Assembly (NCBI GenBank): GCA_020439995.1
Contig: JAGROY010000105.1
Coordinates: 1 to 35,392 of the forward strand
Length of the DNA: 35,392 nt
Source of the DNA: Verrucomicrobiia bacterium
Lineage (GTDB): Bacteria; Verrucomicrobiota; Verrucomicrobiia; Verrucomicrobiales; DEV007
Direction: 5' to 3'
Positions 26,135 to 34,355 of the stretch are shown piece by piece (positions within the stretch are counted from its first letter, which is position 1; the number at the start of each line of letters is the position of its first letter). Below the pieces are notes generated by a model. It saw only the letters and a program-made list of their open reading frames with translations, was not told the DNA's origin and searched no databases. A program made the position numbers and the translations under genes.

Positions 26135-29035
26135 CTAACTGCTAGTGTTCGAGAACCTAGCTTGGCCATTCTCGCTCACAGAGCATTTGAAGGTAGCGCC
26201 ATTCCCCTCGACGACCAGTTCGCCACTACCCCAGCGAGCGGAGATTGGTGATAGCGTCGTTGTGTGATCTGCAGGGCGATAGAGATAGCTCTCGTGCGCC
26301 GACCAATCGTGCGGGCTGCCGTCGCGAATCACTTTGAGTTCCCTGGGAACCTTCGCCCACTCGAAGCCTAAGGATTTCCCGTCAGCACAACTCAGGCTGA
26401 CATTACCCGTTGCGAGCTTGCTAGAGTCGATCTTTGCTTGGAGAGCAGCGACCTGAAATCGATCGAAGCTGCCGTGACTCTCTTTCTCTCCGACGATGAC
26501 CGCGAATCCGCAGTAAGTTCCGCCTGTTCCGCGAGCGCTGATGACTTGGTGGTCAGGGAATTTGGCTTTCTTCTTTCCTGTAGGCTTGGCGATGGCTTCT
26601 GTATTCGCTGAGTCCACGGCAAATGAGCTGATCCCTAACGGCATGATCGCGACCCAAGTGCGATCACATTGGAAAAATGTGAGATCTAGTTTCTTCGAAA
26701 CCTGCACTGTGTCAGGAATGACCCAGAGCCAGGGCGCGGTTCCATCGTTGGCTAACCAGATGGCTTTGTTTTCATATTGAGCGACACGATTCTGAACGGT
26801 CACAATGCCGTCCTTATAGACAGGCGAGCCAGGAAAGGCAGGATCTGCGGTCGGGGCCGCTTGAAGAACTACCCCCCCTTGGCTGTCATCATCAACGGCG
26901 ATCTTGAAACCGCTCACATCGCTCTTGCCTGGTGTCGTGCCACCAGCCAATGAACCCATCTTGTAGGTATGGGCCAGATATTGTGTTTCCAAATACTCTG
27001 GAGTCGCTTTGGTGTTCGCTGAGGTGGTTGCGTTGTAGGGCGGCTTGCTCGCAAAGAGTTCGACCGGCTTGCTATGTTCACCTCTTGCCAGCTTCACTAC
27101 GGCCACGGGCGGGCGATAGGCGCTGGTGATGGCGTGGATCTCATCGGACTCCCATTCCACGGGCGTCTTTGGTGAATCGCCAAACGGCAGCCAGAGTAAC
27201 GAGGCGCTGCCCCCGAAGGGCTGTGCGTGATTGTAGTCGCGTTTGCAAGGCCCGTTGAAGGCACCGTGATGATACTTCACCGCTCCGACAGCATGGAAGA
27301 AGTCGAGGATGGCCTTGGCCCCGAACTTCACGTCTTCATCCCTGGCAAAGTCATAGAGATTGAACACGGGAGCGATGGAATGACCGAGGTAGTTCTCACT
27401 GTCCCACTCGCCGAGGCCTACCCGGTAGAGCGTGGCGACATACTTGAGAATGATTTCTTTATACTTGTTAGCTGTGTCAGAATTCCCAGTCTCCTCCGCC
27501 ATGAGATAGACGCTGGTCACGCGCATGAGAAAGAGATTGTCGGTGCTGCGAACGTCCACCCAACTGTTCTTCGCATCGGGCCCCCAGCCTGTGGTGCCTT
27601 CCTTATAAGCAGCATGGGGACGTCCCAGTGGGTCTTGAGCCGTCCATTGGTTTGCCCCCTTAAGCATCGTCTGTCGATACTGCGGATCTAGCAAATCGCC
27701 GAAGTAGAAGTACTTCCGCATCTGATGCTTGAGCGTGAAACAAGCGTAGTAATCGATGCCTTCGGTTTGGCTGTGCCACTCTTGGTGCTGATGATCCTGT
27801 TGCTGCAACGCCTTCAACGCAGGGTCCGCCTTGCCTCCTAACACGTGCGCCATCGCGAGTCCATACCAGCGTTTCTCGTTCTCGAAGTAGGTGCTTCCTT
27901 CAGCTTTCAGGGAATCCGTTTGCGAAGCAATCACCACTCGCGCCCGTTGCTGAAATGACTCCTCATAGTTGGCTGGCCAGGGATTCTTGAACTTGTCATC
28001 CATCGGGCGAGGCCTGTAAATGGCGAGTCCCTGTGCATTCTCGTTGGCCATGTCTTCCAACATCCACGCCTGCCCTGCTTCCTTCTTGGTCTTTAAGCGA
28101 TCCATGCGTGTCTGCCAATCCCTCAGGTAAGTTTCGCGCCAACGATTGACGCTGTTCGCGCCGGGTTTGTCGCGAAACTGTTGCTCTGTGTCAGGATCAT
28201 CGTGCCAGTAGTGAGGCCGTGCATTGGAATCTGGTTTCACATAAGCGCCACCCCAATGTGGTTCGGCGGGGGTGTTGGGATCGCCATTCAGGAGGTAGAG
28301 CACGCTCGGGGAGTCGCCCATCTTGATGTCGGCCTTCTTCTGCATGAAGAGTTCGCCGAGTGCTCCATGACCCTTGATGTGTGCCTCTGGAAAGCTGCGA
28401 TTACCCAAATCGCCGTCTTGTTTCCCACCCATGTACATGCCCCGAAACGTGGTGTCGCTTTCGATCCACCAGAGATCGGCGTGGTTTTGATAGAGGTAAT
28501 CCCGTTCCTTCTGACCGTTGAGGGTATTCCATGATCCGATGGAATAGACACGCAGCTTGGCCTTGATGCCCGGATCCGCGTGAACGGCTTGAGCGATATC
28601 GGTGATCGATCCCCATACAAGGACATAGAGCGGCCTCTCGTCGTCCACCTTCGCGCGCTCAATGATCAGCTTGGCTCCTTCGCTGATCTCATCCGGCGGT
28701 GCGTCTTCTGATTGGGGATCAAGCGCACCTTGCCTAACCGATGCCCGAAGGGTGTCAGGGGATGGGTAGTCGGGCGACCAGGTGGTTAGATTGGCGTAGT
28801 CTTTTTCATAGGCGTCCAGGCATTCGTGAATGGATGCTGCGCGGCCTTGCTTCGGCGGCGAACTGATGAGTCCTTCGGTGTCAAAGCGATCCGCGTAGAC
28901 GAGGTAGTGCACCATGGATTGGTAATCATCTGGATCGCCGCCGCCGATATCTGTGGACACGATTACGCGGGGTTTCTCCGCCGCCGCGACGGTGATGCAG
29001 AGTCCTAACAAGAGAAAGAAACGGAGCGTGCTCAT
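26135..29035 (-). CDS. Secreted Sde182-type nucleoside-hydrolase-like (DUF1593) protein fused to a lyase-like C-terminal region
   Basis: 966 residues starting at ATG 29035 with a Sec signal (MSTLRFFLLLGLCITVAAA). Residues about 22-315 are the nucleoside-hydrolase-like domain of Sde182 proteins. The Asp cluster DIGGGDPDD (29-37) replaces the DTDPGxDD of nucleoside hydrolases; GDSPSVLYLLNGDPN and NRWRETYLRDWQTRMD close the domain. Instead of the Ig-like Sde182 C-terminal domain, some 640 residues follow. First comes a helix-rich part (about 355-650, with GEWDSENYLGHSIAPVFNLY and YHHGAFNGPCKRDYNHAQPF), then a beta-rich part, an arrangement like polysaccharide lyases with an alpha/alpha toroid. 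I do not recognise this part as a defined family. It is divergent from the operon at 29336 across a 300-bp gap. Likely periplasmic or extracellular carbohydrate processing; substrate unknown. Confidence 0.85.
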   Translation of the reverse strand: MSTLRFFLLLGLCITVAAAEKPRVIVSTDIGGGDPDDYQSMVHYLVYADRFDTEGLISSPPKQGRAASIHECLDAYEKDYANLTTWSPDYPSPDTLRASVRQGALDPQSEDAPPDEISEGAKLIIERAKVDDERPLYVLVWGSITDIAQAVHADPGIKAKLRVYSIGSWNTLNGQKERDYLYQNHADLWWIESDTTFRGMYMGGKQDGDLGNRSFPEAHIKGHGALGELFMQKKADIKMGDSPSVLYLLNGDPNTPAEPHWGGAYVKPDSNARPHYWHDDPDTEQQFRDKPGANSVNRWRETYLRDWQTRMDRLKTKKEAGQAWMLEDMANENAQGLAIYRPRPMDDKFKNPWPANYEESFQQRARVVIASQTDSLKAEGSTYFENEKRWYGLAMAHVLGGKADPALKALQQQDHQHQEWHSQTEGIDYYACFTLKHQMRKYFYFGDLLDPQYRQTMLKGANQWTAQDPLGRPHAAYKEGTTGWGPDAKNSWVDVRSTDNLFLMRVTSVYLMAEETGNSDTANKYKEIILKYVATLYRVGLGEWDSENYLGHSIAPVFNLYDFARDEDVKFGAKAILDFFHAVGAVKYHHGAFNGPCKRDYNHAQPFGGSASLLWLPFGDSPKTPVEWESDEIHAITSAYRPPVAVVKLARGEHSKPVELFASKPPYNATTSANTKATPEYLETQYLAHTYKMGSLAGGTTPGKSDVSGFKIAVDDDSQGGVVLQAAPTADPAFPGSPVYKDGIVTVQNRVAQYENKAIWLANDGTAPWLWVIPDTVQVSKKLDLTFFQCDRTWVAIMPLGISSFAVDSANTEAIAKPTGKKKAKFPDHQVISARGTGGTYCGFAVIVGEKESHGSFDRFQVAALQAKIDSSKLATGNVSLSCADGKSLGFEWAKVPRELKVIRDGSPHDWSAHESYLYRPADHTTTLSPISARWGSGELVVEGNGATFKCSVSENGQARFSNTSS

Positions 29036-29335
29036 TTTGGTTTCGGCTGTATTGGAGTTTCGAACGTTATCAGGTCGGTCATGCCTTGACTAGGGATCAT
29101 CCGCTCCCACCGTTGGTCATGTTTGGCTTTGAATGTCTTTGCTTACGCTGCAGTCGTCCGTCACTTTGGGAAGGGAAAAGTGACGTTCGTTGCCCTGCTG
29201 AGACTACTGCCGAATACTTTGGTGGATCGCCGAGCTGCGCCTCTCAAGGAAGCTTTAAGATACTTCCCAGTAGCGGGCTTTTCCCCTACTATTTGAGGCC
29301 TAATCCATGCCGTCGAATTTCTTCACCTTGTATTC
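29036..29335. promoter_or_regulatory. Divergent intergenic region
   Basis: 300 bp between the minus-strand Sde182-like gene and the plus-strand operon, so it should hold both promoters. It contains a 9-bp inverted repeat (29159-29185) and a possible 10-codon leader frame (29307-29339), both listed separately. No convincing -35/-10 pair was identified. Confidence 0.5.
29159..29185. promoter_or_regulatory. 9-bp inverted repeat, possible operator or hairpin
   Basis: CGTCACTTT (29159-29167) and AAAGTGACG (29177-29185) are perfect complements separated by nine bases, near the middle of the divergent intergenic region. Spacing and symmetry would suit a dimeric regulator acting on both directions; a hairpin in RNA is the alternative. 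Confidence 0.4.
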
Positions 29336-29339
29336 ATGA
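29307..29339 (+). CDS. Possible 10-residue leader peptide overlapping the beta-helix gene start
   Basis: ATG 29307 begins MPSNFFTLYS and stops at TGA 29337-29339, overlapping the next gene's ATG 29336 as ATGA. A GAGG at 29295-29298 sits eight bases before it, whereas the beta-helix gene itself has no Shine-Dalgarno. This arrangement could couple translation of the downstream gene. Too short to be supported by composition. Confidence 0.25.
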   Translation: MPSNFFTLYS

Positions 29340-30610
29340 ATACCATTGCGCTTATCCTGACACTTACCATGACATCTGCGTGGGCCGACCAGGCCGGTCG
29401 CAAGCATGCCGAGAATGAGCTGCACGCTCAGCCTGCTATCCACATCACCGTCGGCCATCGTGACGCTGATATTGTTGGTAATGACCACCGTGCCTTGCAG
29501 GCGGCGGTGGATTACGTTGGCAACCTCGGTGGCGGCGTGGTGGAGATCGGTCCGGGCGAGTACCTCATGCGCGATTCGCTCCATCTTCGTAGCCGGGTGA
29601 CTGTGCGGGGTGCTGGTGAAAAGACCATTCTGAAGAAAGACCGTGAGTATCGCACGCTTCTCGCCGCCGATGGGGACTTTGGCGAAGCGGCCATCACGGT
29701 GCAAGATCTGGAGGGATTTGCGATCGGCGGCGGTGTCTACATAGCATCGAAATCGCATCGAAACTTTCTTGGCGTCTGCGCGACGATCCTGAATGCACGT
29801 TCGAACTACTTCACCCTCTCCCGGTCGATGAACGCGGACATTCTGATGTCCGACGAAGGATTCGCGGCTACGGTCTTTCCGGTTATCAGTGGCTATCACC
29901 TCGAAGATGCGCGTGTGGAGAATCTCACTGTGGATGGCAATCGCGACAAGAACCCGACGAAAGTCGATGGCTGCCGCACGGCGGGGATCTTTCTTTATCG
30001 TGGTGACCATTGCTTGATCACGAATTGCACGGTTCGTAGCTACAATGGCGATGGCATTAGTTTCCAGCAATCGAACGATGTGACGGTGGAGAAGTGTGTG
30101 GTGGAAGGTTGTGCCGGTTTTGGGCTTCATCCCGGCAGTGGTTCGCAGCGGCCCACGGTGAAAGACTGCCGGGCGATCGCCAATGGTGAGGATGGTTTCT
30201 TCTTCTGCTGGCGCGTGCGCGGTGGTCTCGCAGAAGGCAATTGGCTGGAGAACAATGGCGGCCATGGGATGTCCATCGGTCACAAGGACAGTGGGAACGT
30301 TGTCCGCAAGAATACGATCATTGGAAATAAGCTCGGTGGCGTCTACTGGCGCGCCGAGACCAAACCCATGGCTGCTCATCGGGTCACTTTTGAGTCGAAC
30401 ACCGTGCGCGATAACGTGGGGTGGGGCTTGTTCGTGGATGGCGCCACGGAAGGGACGATCATCCGAAACAATGTGATCGAAGACACCGGCGTCGGACGGC
30501 AGTCGACAGGAATTCGCATTGGGAAGGAAGCGGGCGAAGTCGTGTTGGAAGACAATACCATTCGCACACAGACGCCCCTGCAGGACGACCGTCAGAACGA
30601 CGAGCATTAA
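29336..30610 (+). CDS. Secreted right-handed parallel beta-helix protein
   Basis: 424 residues with a signal peptide (MNTIALILTLTMTSAWA). The start of the mature part, AAVDYVGNLGGGVVEIGPGEY followed by VTVRGAG, is the opening of pectate-lyase-3/NosD-like beta-helices. Residues about 190-410 then show successive coils of the form NLTVDGN, HCLITNCTVRSYNGDGISF, DVTVEKCVVEGCAGFGLH, RPTVKDCRAIANGEDGFFF and NVVRKNTIIGNKLGGVYWR. Such proteins bind or cleave polysaccharides (polysaccharide lyase, glycoside hydrolase 28 or epimerase-like). I cannot assign catalytic residues. First gene of a probable three-gene operon: the next start is 40 bp downstream. Confidence 0.88.
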   Translation: MNTIALILTLTMTSAWADQAGRKHAENELHAQPAIHITVGHRDADIVGNDHRALQAAVDYVGNLGGGVVEIGPGEYLMRDSLHLRSRVTVRGAGEKTILKKDREYRTLLAADGDFGEAAITVQDLEGFAIGGGVYIASKSHRNFLGVCATILNARSNYFTLSRSMNADILMSDEGFAATVFPVISGYHLEDARVENLTVDGNRDKNPTKVDGCRTAGIFLYRGDHCLITNCTVRSYNGDGISFQQSNDVTVEKCVVEGCAGFGLHPGSGSQRPTVKDCRAIANGEDGFFFCWRVRGGLAEGNWLENNGGHGMSIGHKDSGNVVRKNTIIGNKLGGVYWRAETKPMAAHRVTFESNTVRDNVGWGLFVDGATEGTIIRNNVIEDTGVGRQSTGIRIGKEAGEVVLEDNTIRTQTPLQDDRQNDEH

Positions 30611-30637
30611 CTCTAACCATTAACCATTAATCATTAA
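30605..30637 (+). repeat. Imperfect CATTAA/CCATTAA direct repeats between operon genes
   Basis: CATTAA occurs four times within 33 bases, three of them as a 7-bp period (CATTAAC, CATTAAT, CATTAAG). The first overlaps the stop codon of the beta-helix gene. AT-rich against GC-rich neighbours. Possible slippage product or translation-enhancing spacer. Confidence 0.5.
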
Positions 30638-30650
30638 GCAAGCAAGACTC

Positions 30651-32291
30651 GTGAAATACCGCCAGCTCATTCCAGGAATCCTGGGAGTGATACTTTTATC
30701 TCTCACAGGAACGAATCGTGTCGGAGCCGATGAGGAGACAGCCTTGGTCGAACGTGTCGGGCCGCCTCGCTACTATGCGGCCCCCGTCGAACGCTATCGT
30801 TTGGGCAGCCCGAACGTGAATGAACCCGCATACTATCCGATTCCCAAGACGCCGGTGACTCGGGCCACTTACATGGAATGGATAGAGTCCAGCGGTATGT
30901 TAGCGTTTGTCGACCAGCCGGAACGAGGAATGAGCGGCCCGACCTTGTTGCTCCCTGTGTTGGCCAAGTATGTGCAAACGAAAGACGCCCAATGGGGCCA
31001 GGCCTGCATTGACATGCTTAAGGACTACCACCGTGCGCTCAAGGTCGAGATCGCAGCCAAAGGTTGGGTCGAACAGTTTGGCGAGCCTCCTGCGTTTATT
31101 CCTGTTTATCGGAAACATTTGGTAGCCGGCGGTTTATTGACCCCGGATGAGCCTTGGTTTCGAGAACTTTGGCTCGATTACTGTCGGCACATTCACGTGT
31201 GGGGAAGCGAGCCGATCGAATGGCGTGGGCCCTGTCATCGTTCGATGCCCGAAGCCTTAGCGAAAGGGTTAGCCGCCAGATGGTATCCGGACATCCCGGA
31301 GGCTGAGCATTGGAAACGCTATGCCGAACTGGTCTGGGAGGATTTCTGGAGCACGAAGGATTTGCTTCAGAACGACACCGGCTATTTCCAGGATTCCGTC
31401 CGTGCTTATGCCTTCTCCGGTGAGCAATTGCTGGGGGACGATCGCTATTTGTCAGACGCTGGCATGCAGAAGATCTGGCACAGGCTGATGATGGAAATCA
31501 CACCTGATGGAGCGATCAATCCTTACGGCCCGAACGGTGGCTGGAACAGCACGGCGGCGTTGCGCGTGGGTGTGTTAGAGGCCGCAGCGTCAGCCACAAG
31601 GAAGGGCACTTACCGCTTCGCCGCGCACAAAGCCATGAATTACCTCCTCTACCAGAACGAGGCGACTTTGCGAGATGGGTATCTCCTGCACATTGAAACA
31701 GCACCTTACCTAGTTCTCGCCTGGCTGTCCGCCGATGACTCGATCGCACCCACCGAACCCGATGCGGGCGTCCTCACCACCGAACGCCGCGAGCATATTC
31801 GTATGCCACACAGAGATATAGAAATCGTGGGCCGTTTCCTCGCCCATTTAGATCCTCATCCTGACCGAGCCAATCTCTGCTGCAATCAGGCCTTCACCGA
31901 TCGGATGGTGCCCGACAAACTCATTCTCCGCAGTGGTTGGGATCCGGGCGACTTCCACGTCCTCGTTGAGCTCGTGCCTACCAGTTTCCCCTACAATGCT
32001 GGCGGTATCATCGGCATGAACCGGTGGGGAACTCCGTTTACGCAATTGGTCACCTCCAAAGGTGAGAGCCCCGAGAACCGCATCGCCATCACGGATCTCT
32101 CAGGGAAGGCTAAGATCCGTTATTTGCCAAACCCCGACCGCATCAACGAGCATTGGCAACGTGGCAAGATGCAGGACATGATGACGCGCGTCATCGAGAT
32201 AGAAGACACGGATCAAGCCAGCTTTGCTCGAGTGGAAATGGTCAATCCGATGGGGCTTCCCGTCGCGTCATTCAGGATTATGTCTCTGTGA
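30651..32291 (+). CDS. Heparinase II/III-like (alpha/alpha toroid) secreted protein, N-terminal part before a frameshift
   Basis: Starts at GTG 30651 with signal peptide MKYRQLIPGILGVILLSLTG. Residues about 80-370 form a helix-rich toroid with TGYFQDSVRAYAFSGEQLLG and ITPDGAINPYGPNGGWNSTA; from about 425 a beta domain starts (LRSGWDPGDFHVLVELVPT). This layout is that of heparinase II/III and alginate-lyase type polysaccharide lyases, which cleave uronic-acid polymers by beta-elimination. The frame ends prematurely at 32291 with an out-of-family tail (ASFRIMSL). The true continuation lies in the next frame from 32261 (RRVIQDYVSVKNRFLVRRET), as expected after loss of one base in GGGGCTTCCC (32252-32261). 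Joined, the product would be about 747 residues. Second gene of the operon. Either a recent pseudogene or a sequencing error. Confidence 0.8.
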   Translation: MKYRQLIPGILGVILLSLTGTNRVGADEETALVERVGPPRYYAAPVERYRLGSPNVNEPAYYPIPKTPVTRATYMEWIESSGMLAFVDQPERGMSGPTLLLPVLAKYVQTKDAQWGQACIDMLKDYHRALKVEIAAKGWVEQFGEPPAFIPVYRKHLVAGGLLTPDEPWFRELWLDYCRHIHVWGSEPIEWRGPCHRSMPEALAKGLAARWYPDIPEAEHWKRYAELVWEDFWSTKDLLQNDTGYFQDSVRAYAFSGEQLLGDDRYLSDAGMQKIWHRLMMEITPDGAINPYGPNGGWNSTAALRVGVLEAAASATRKGTYRFAAHKAMNYLLYQNEATLRDGYLLHIETAPYLVLAWLSADDSIAPTEPDAGVLTTERREHIRMPHRDIEIVGRFLAHLDPHPDRANLCCNQAFTDRMVPDKLILRSGWDPGDFHVLVELVPTSFPYNAGGIIGMNRWGTPFTQLVTSKGESPENRIAITDLSGKAKIRYLPNPDRINEHWQRGKMQDMMTRVIEIEDTDQASFARVEMVNPMGLPVASFRIMSL

Positions 32292-32893
32292 AGAATCGCT
32301 TTCTGGTGCGACGTGAAACGGTGGAATTTGAGGAATCGTTCCAGGCCAGGGTGGCTGCCCTTTGGAATACCCAAAACATTGGCCCGCAGATCGGGAATCA
32401 TTGGGCCAATACCTTCATGACAGCTCCCGTAGCCTCCAATGGCAAGATCGCCATGCACACGCCACCCGCAGATCTTCTCGTCTACTTTTCTCCGCAGCCA
32501 AATTGGAAAATGCAAGTCGTCGATCGAACCGCCGAAGATCCTCGCACAGAAGTCACCCCTGCTCAGCTTCGTTATGTTTGGGAGGGCACGCCATCAGCCG
32601 GGGATCGCGTGCATTCGACTCAAGTGTATTACCCTCACGCAGCGACCAAAGCGCAGGTTTCCTCGAATCAACCAGGGGCCAAAGCAGAATATGCCGACGG
32701 CGATCTTGGGGCCACGGCCGGGGCATCGGGAATCAATGTCATTCGGGACGACCTCGGAGCCACGGTCTTGAAGCTGCAGTTTGAGCCGAATCGCGTGGAA
32801 TGGGTGACGATCAACCATGAAGACGCTGGTATCGACGTGAATGGCAGAAGCGTTTCGAGCCGATGGGATTACGCAACGACCGACAAGCAATAA
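32261..32893 (+). pseudogene. C-terminal part of the same heparinase-like protein, out of frame
   Basis: About 210 codons from RRVIQDYVSVKNRFLVRRET to WDYATTDKQ and TAA 32891-32893. They form the beta-sandwich tail expected after the toroid, with NTQNIGPQIGNHWANTFM and VLKLQFEPNRVEWVTINHED. An upstream ATG exists at 32153, but the codons between it and 32261 (QDAGHDDARHRDRRHG) are a shadow of the first frame, so independent translation is unlikely. No signal peptide or Shine-Dalgarno of its own. It ends 41 bp before the oxidoreductase start. Confidence 0.75.
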
Positions 32894-32934
32894 TACCTGA
32901 CAGCGGCATCTCCTGGCTGGTAAACTCCTCCGCC

Positions 32935-34290
32935 ATGAACGACATGCCTCCTTCCTCGCAGATCAATCGCCGGGATTTCATCAAACGAACGAGCGCGACC
33001 GGTACCATTACTGGTTTGATCATGTCAGGGCTTCGTGCCCAATCGCCTAACAACAAGCTGAACATCGCGGCCATCGGCATCGGGGGTCGAGGGGCACCCG
33101 TAATCAGCAGATGTGCAGGCGAGAACATCGTGGCGTTGTGTGATGTCGATGCCAATCGCGGCGCCGAAACCTTCAAACAGTTTCCCAAGGCAAAGCAGTT
33201 TAAGGATTTCCGCGTCATGCTCGACAAGGTGGGCAAGGAGATCGATGCCGTGATCGTCGCCACGCCCGATCACACGCATGCGGTCGCAACCATGGAGGCC
33301 ATGCAGCGCGGCAAACATGTCTACACGGAGAAGCCGCTGACCCATAGCATCTGGGAAGCGAGGCAGTTAACGGAAGCCGCCCGCAAGTACGGAGTCGCCA
33401 CCCAGATGGGAAACCAGGGTCACTCGTCCGAAGGCGCGCGCCAGACGGTGGAGTGGATCCGCGCTGGCGTCATCGGTGAGGTTCGCGAAGTCCACTGCTG
33501 GAGCGATCGCCCCCTTCGCGGCACCCGTTTTGAAGGCAAGATGTACTGGCCGCAGGGCGTCGCTTCACGGCCTACTGACAAGCCACCGGTTCCCAATACC
33601 TTGGATTGGGATCTTTGGTTAGGCCCAGCTCCGTATCGGGACTATCATCCGAGCTACCTTCCATTCAACTGGCGCGGCTGGTGGGATTTCGGCACGGGCG
33701 CGCTGGGAGACATGGGCTGCCATATCATCGATCATCCGTACTGGGCACTCAAGTTAGGGCATCCCGAAAGCGTCGAGGGCAGCAGCTCTCACATCCATCC
33801 AGAATCACCTCCGCTCGCCTCCATCATCACCTATCAGTTTCCCGCACGCGAAGGCTTACCACCCGTGCGCATGCTCTGGTATGATGGTGGCATCAAACCT
33901 CCCCGCCCTGCCGAACTCGGCCCAGAGGACGAATGGCTCGTCGATGGATGCCTTTACGTAGGCGACAAGGGCAAGATCATGCACAAATCCCACGGCGGTA
34001 AACCGATCCTGATCCCCTTGTCGCGGATGGAGGATTTTGAAAGACCTGCCAAGACGATTCCTCGGGTCGCCGATCACCAGCAGAACTGGATTGATGCTTG
34101 CAAAGGCGGCGAGCCCGCATGTTCCAACTTTGACTACGCCGGGCCCCTGACAGAAGTGGTCTTGCTAGGAAATCTCGCGATTCGCTCCGAAGGGCCCTTG
34201 CTTTGGGATGGTACTAACATGCGTGTCACCAATAACGAGTCTGCTAATCAGTTTGTTCGCCGAGAGTACCGTAAGGGGTGGTCGTTGTGA
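32935..34290 (+). CDS. Tat-exported Gfo/Idh/MocA-family oxidoreductase
   Basis: 451 residues from ATG 32935; an in-frame ATG at 32863 overlaps the preceding gene and would put 24 residues before the Tat signal, so the later start is preferred. NRRDFIKRTS (11-20) is a twin-arginine signal followed by a hydrophobic stretch to about 35. The Rossmann domain starts KLNIAAIGIGGRGAP with glycines at 48-53. ALCDVDANRG binds the cofactor ribose, and TEKPL (131-135) is the family's EKP motif with its key lysine. GDMGCHIIDHPYWALKLG is the conserved His/Asp segment near the substrate. Members oxidise, reduce or hydrolyse sugars using tightly bound NAD(P); Tat export of the folded cofactor-loaded enzyme is common in this bacterial group. 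Third gene of the operon, 41 bp after the heparinase-like gene, so likely acts on its products. Confidence 0.92.
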   Translation: MNDMPPSSQINRRDFIKRTSATGTITGLIMSGLRAQSPNNKLNIAAIGIGGRGAPVISRCAGENIVALCDVDANRGAETFKQFPKAKQFKDFRVMLDKVGKEIDAVIVATPDHTHAVATMEAMQRGKHVYTEKPLTHSIWEARQLTEAARKYGVATQMGNQGHSSEGARQTVEWIRAGVIGEVREVHCWSDRPLRGTRFEGKMYWPQGVASRPTDKPPVPNTLDWDLWLGPAPYRDYHPSYLPFNWRGWWDFGTGALGDMGCHIIDHPYWALKLGHPESVEGSSSHIHPESPPLASIITYQFPAREGLPPVRMLWYDGGIKPPRPAELGPEDEWLVDGCLYVGDKGKIMHKSHGGKPILIPLSRMEDFERPAKTIPRVADHQQNWIDACKGGEPACSNFDYAGPLTEVVLLGNLAIRSEGPLLWDGTNMRVTNNESANQFVRREYRKGWSL

Positions 34291-34355
34291 ACATGGCATC
34301 GAAGGGGGGACTCACCGTTTCCTTAAGAATAGCGTCTTGAGACCCGCGTATTCAC

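Noticed and set aside
29300..30607. 435-codon minus-strand open frame over the beta-helix gene
   Set aside because: The plus strand has a signal peptide and regular beta-helix coils; the antisense frame has neither motif nor fold pattern.
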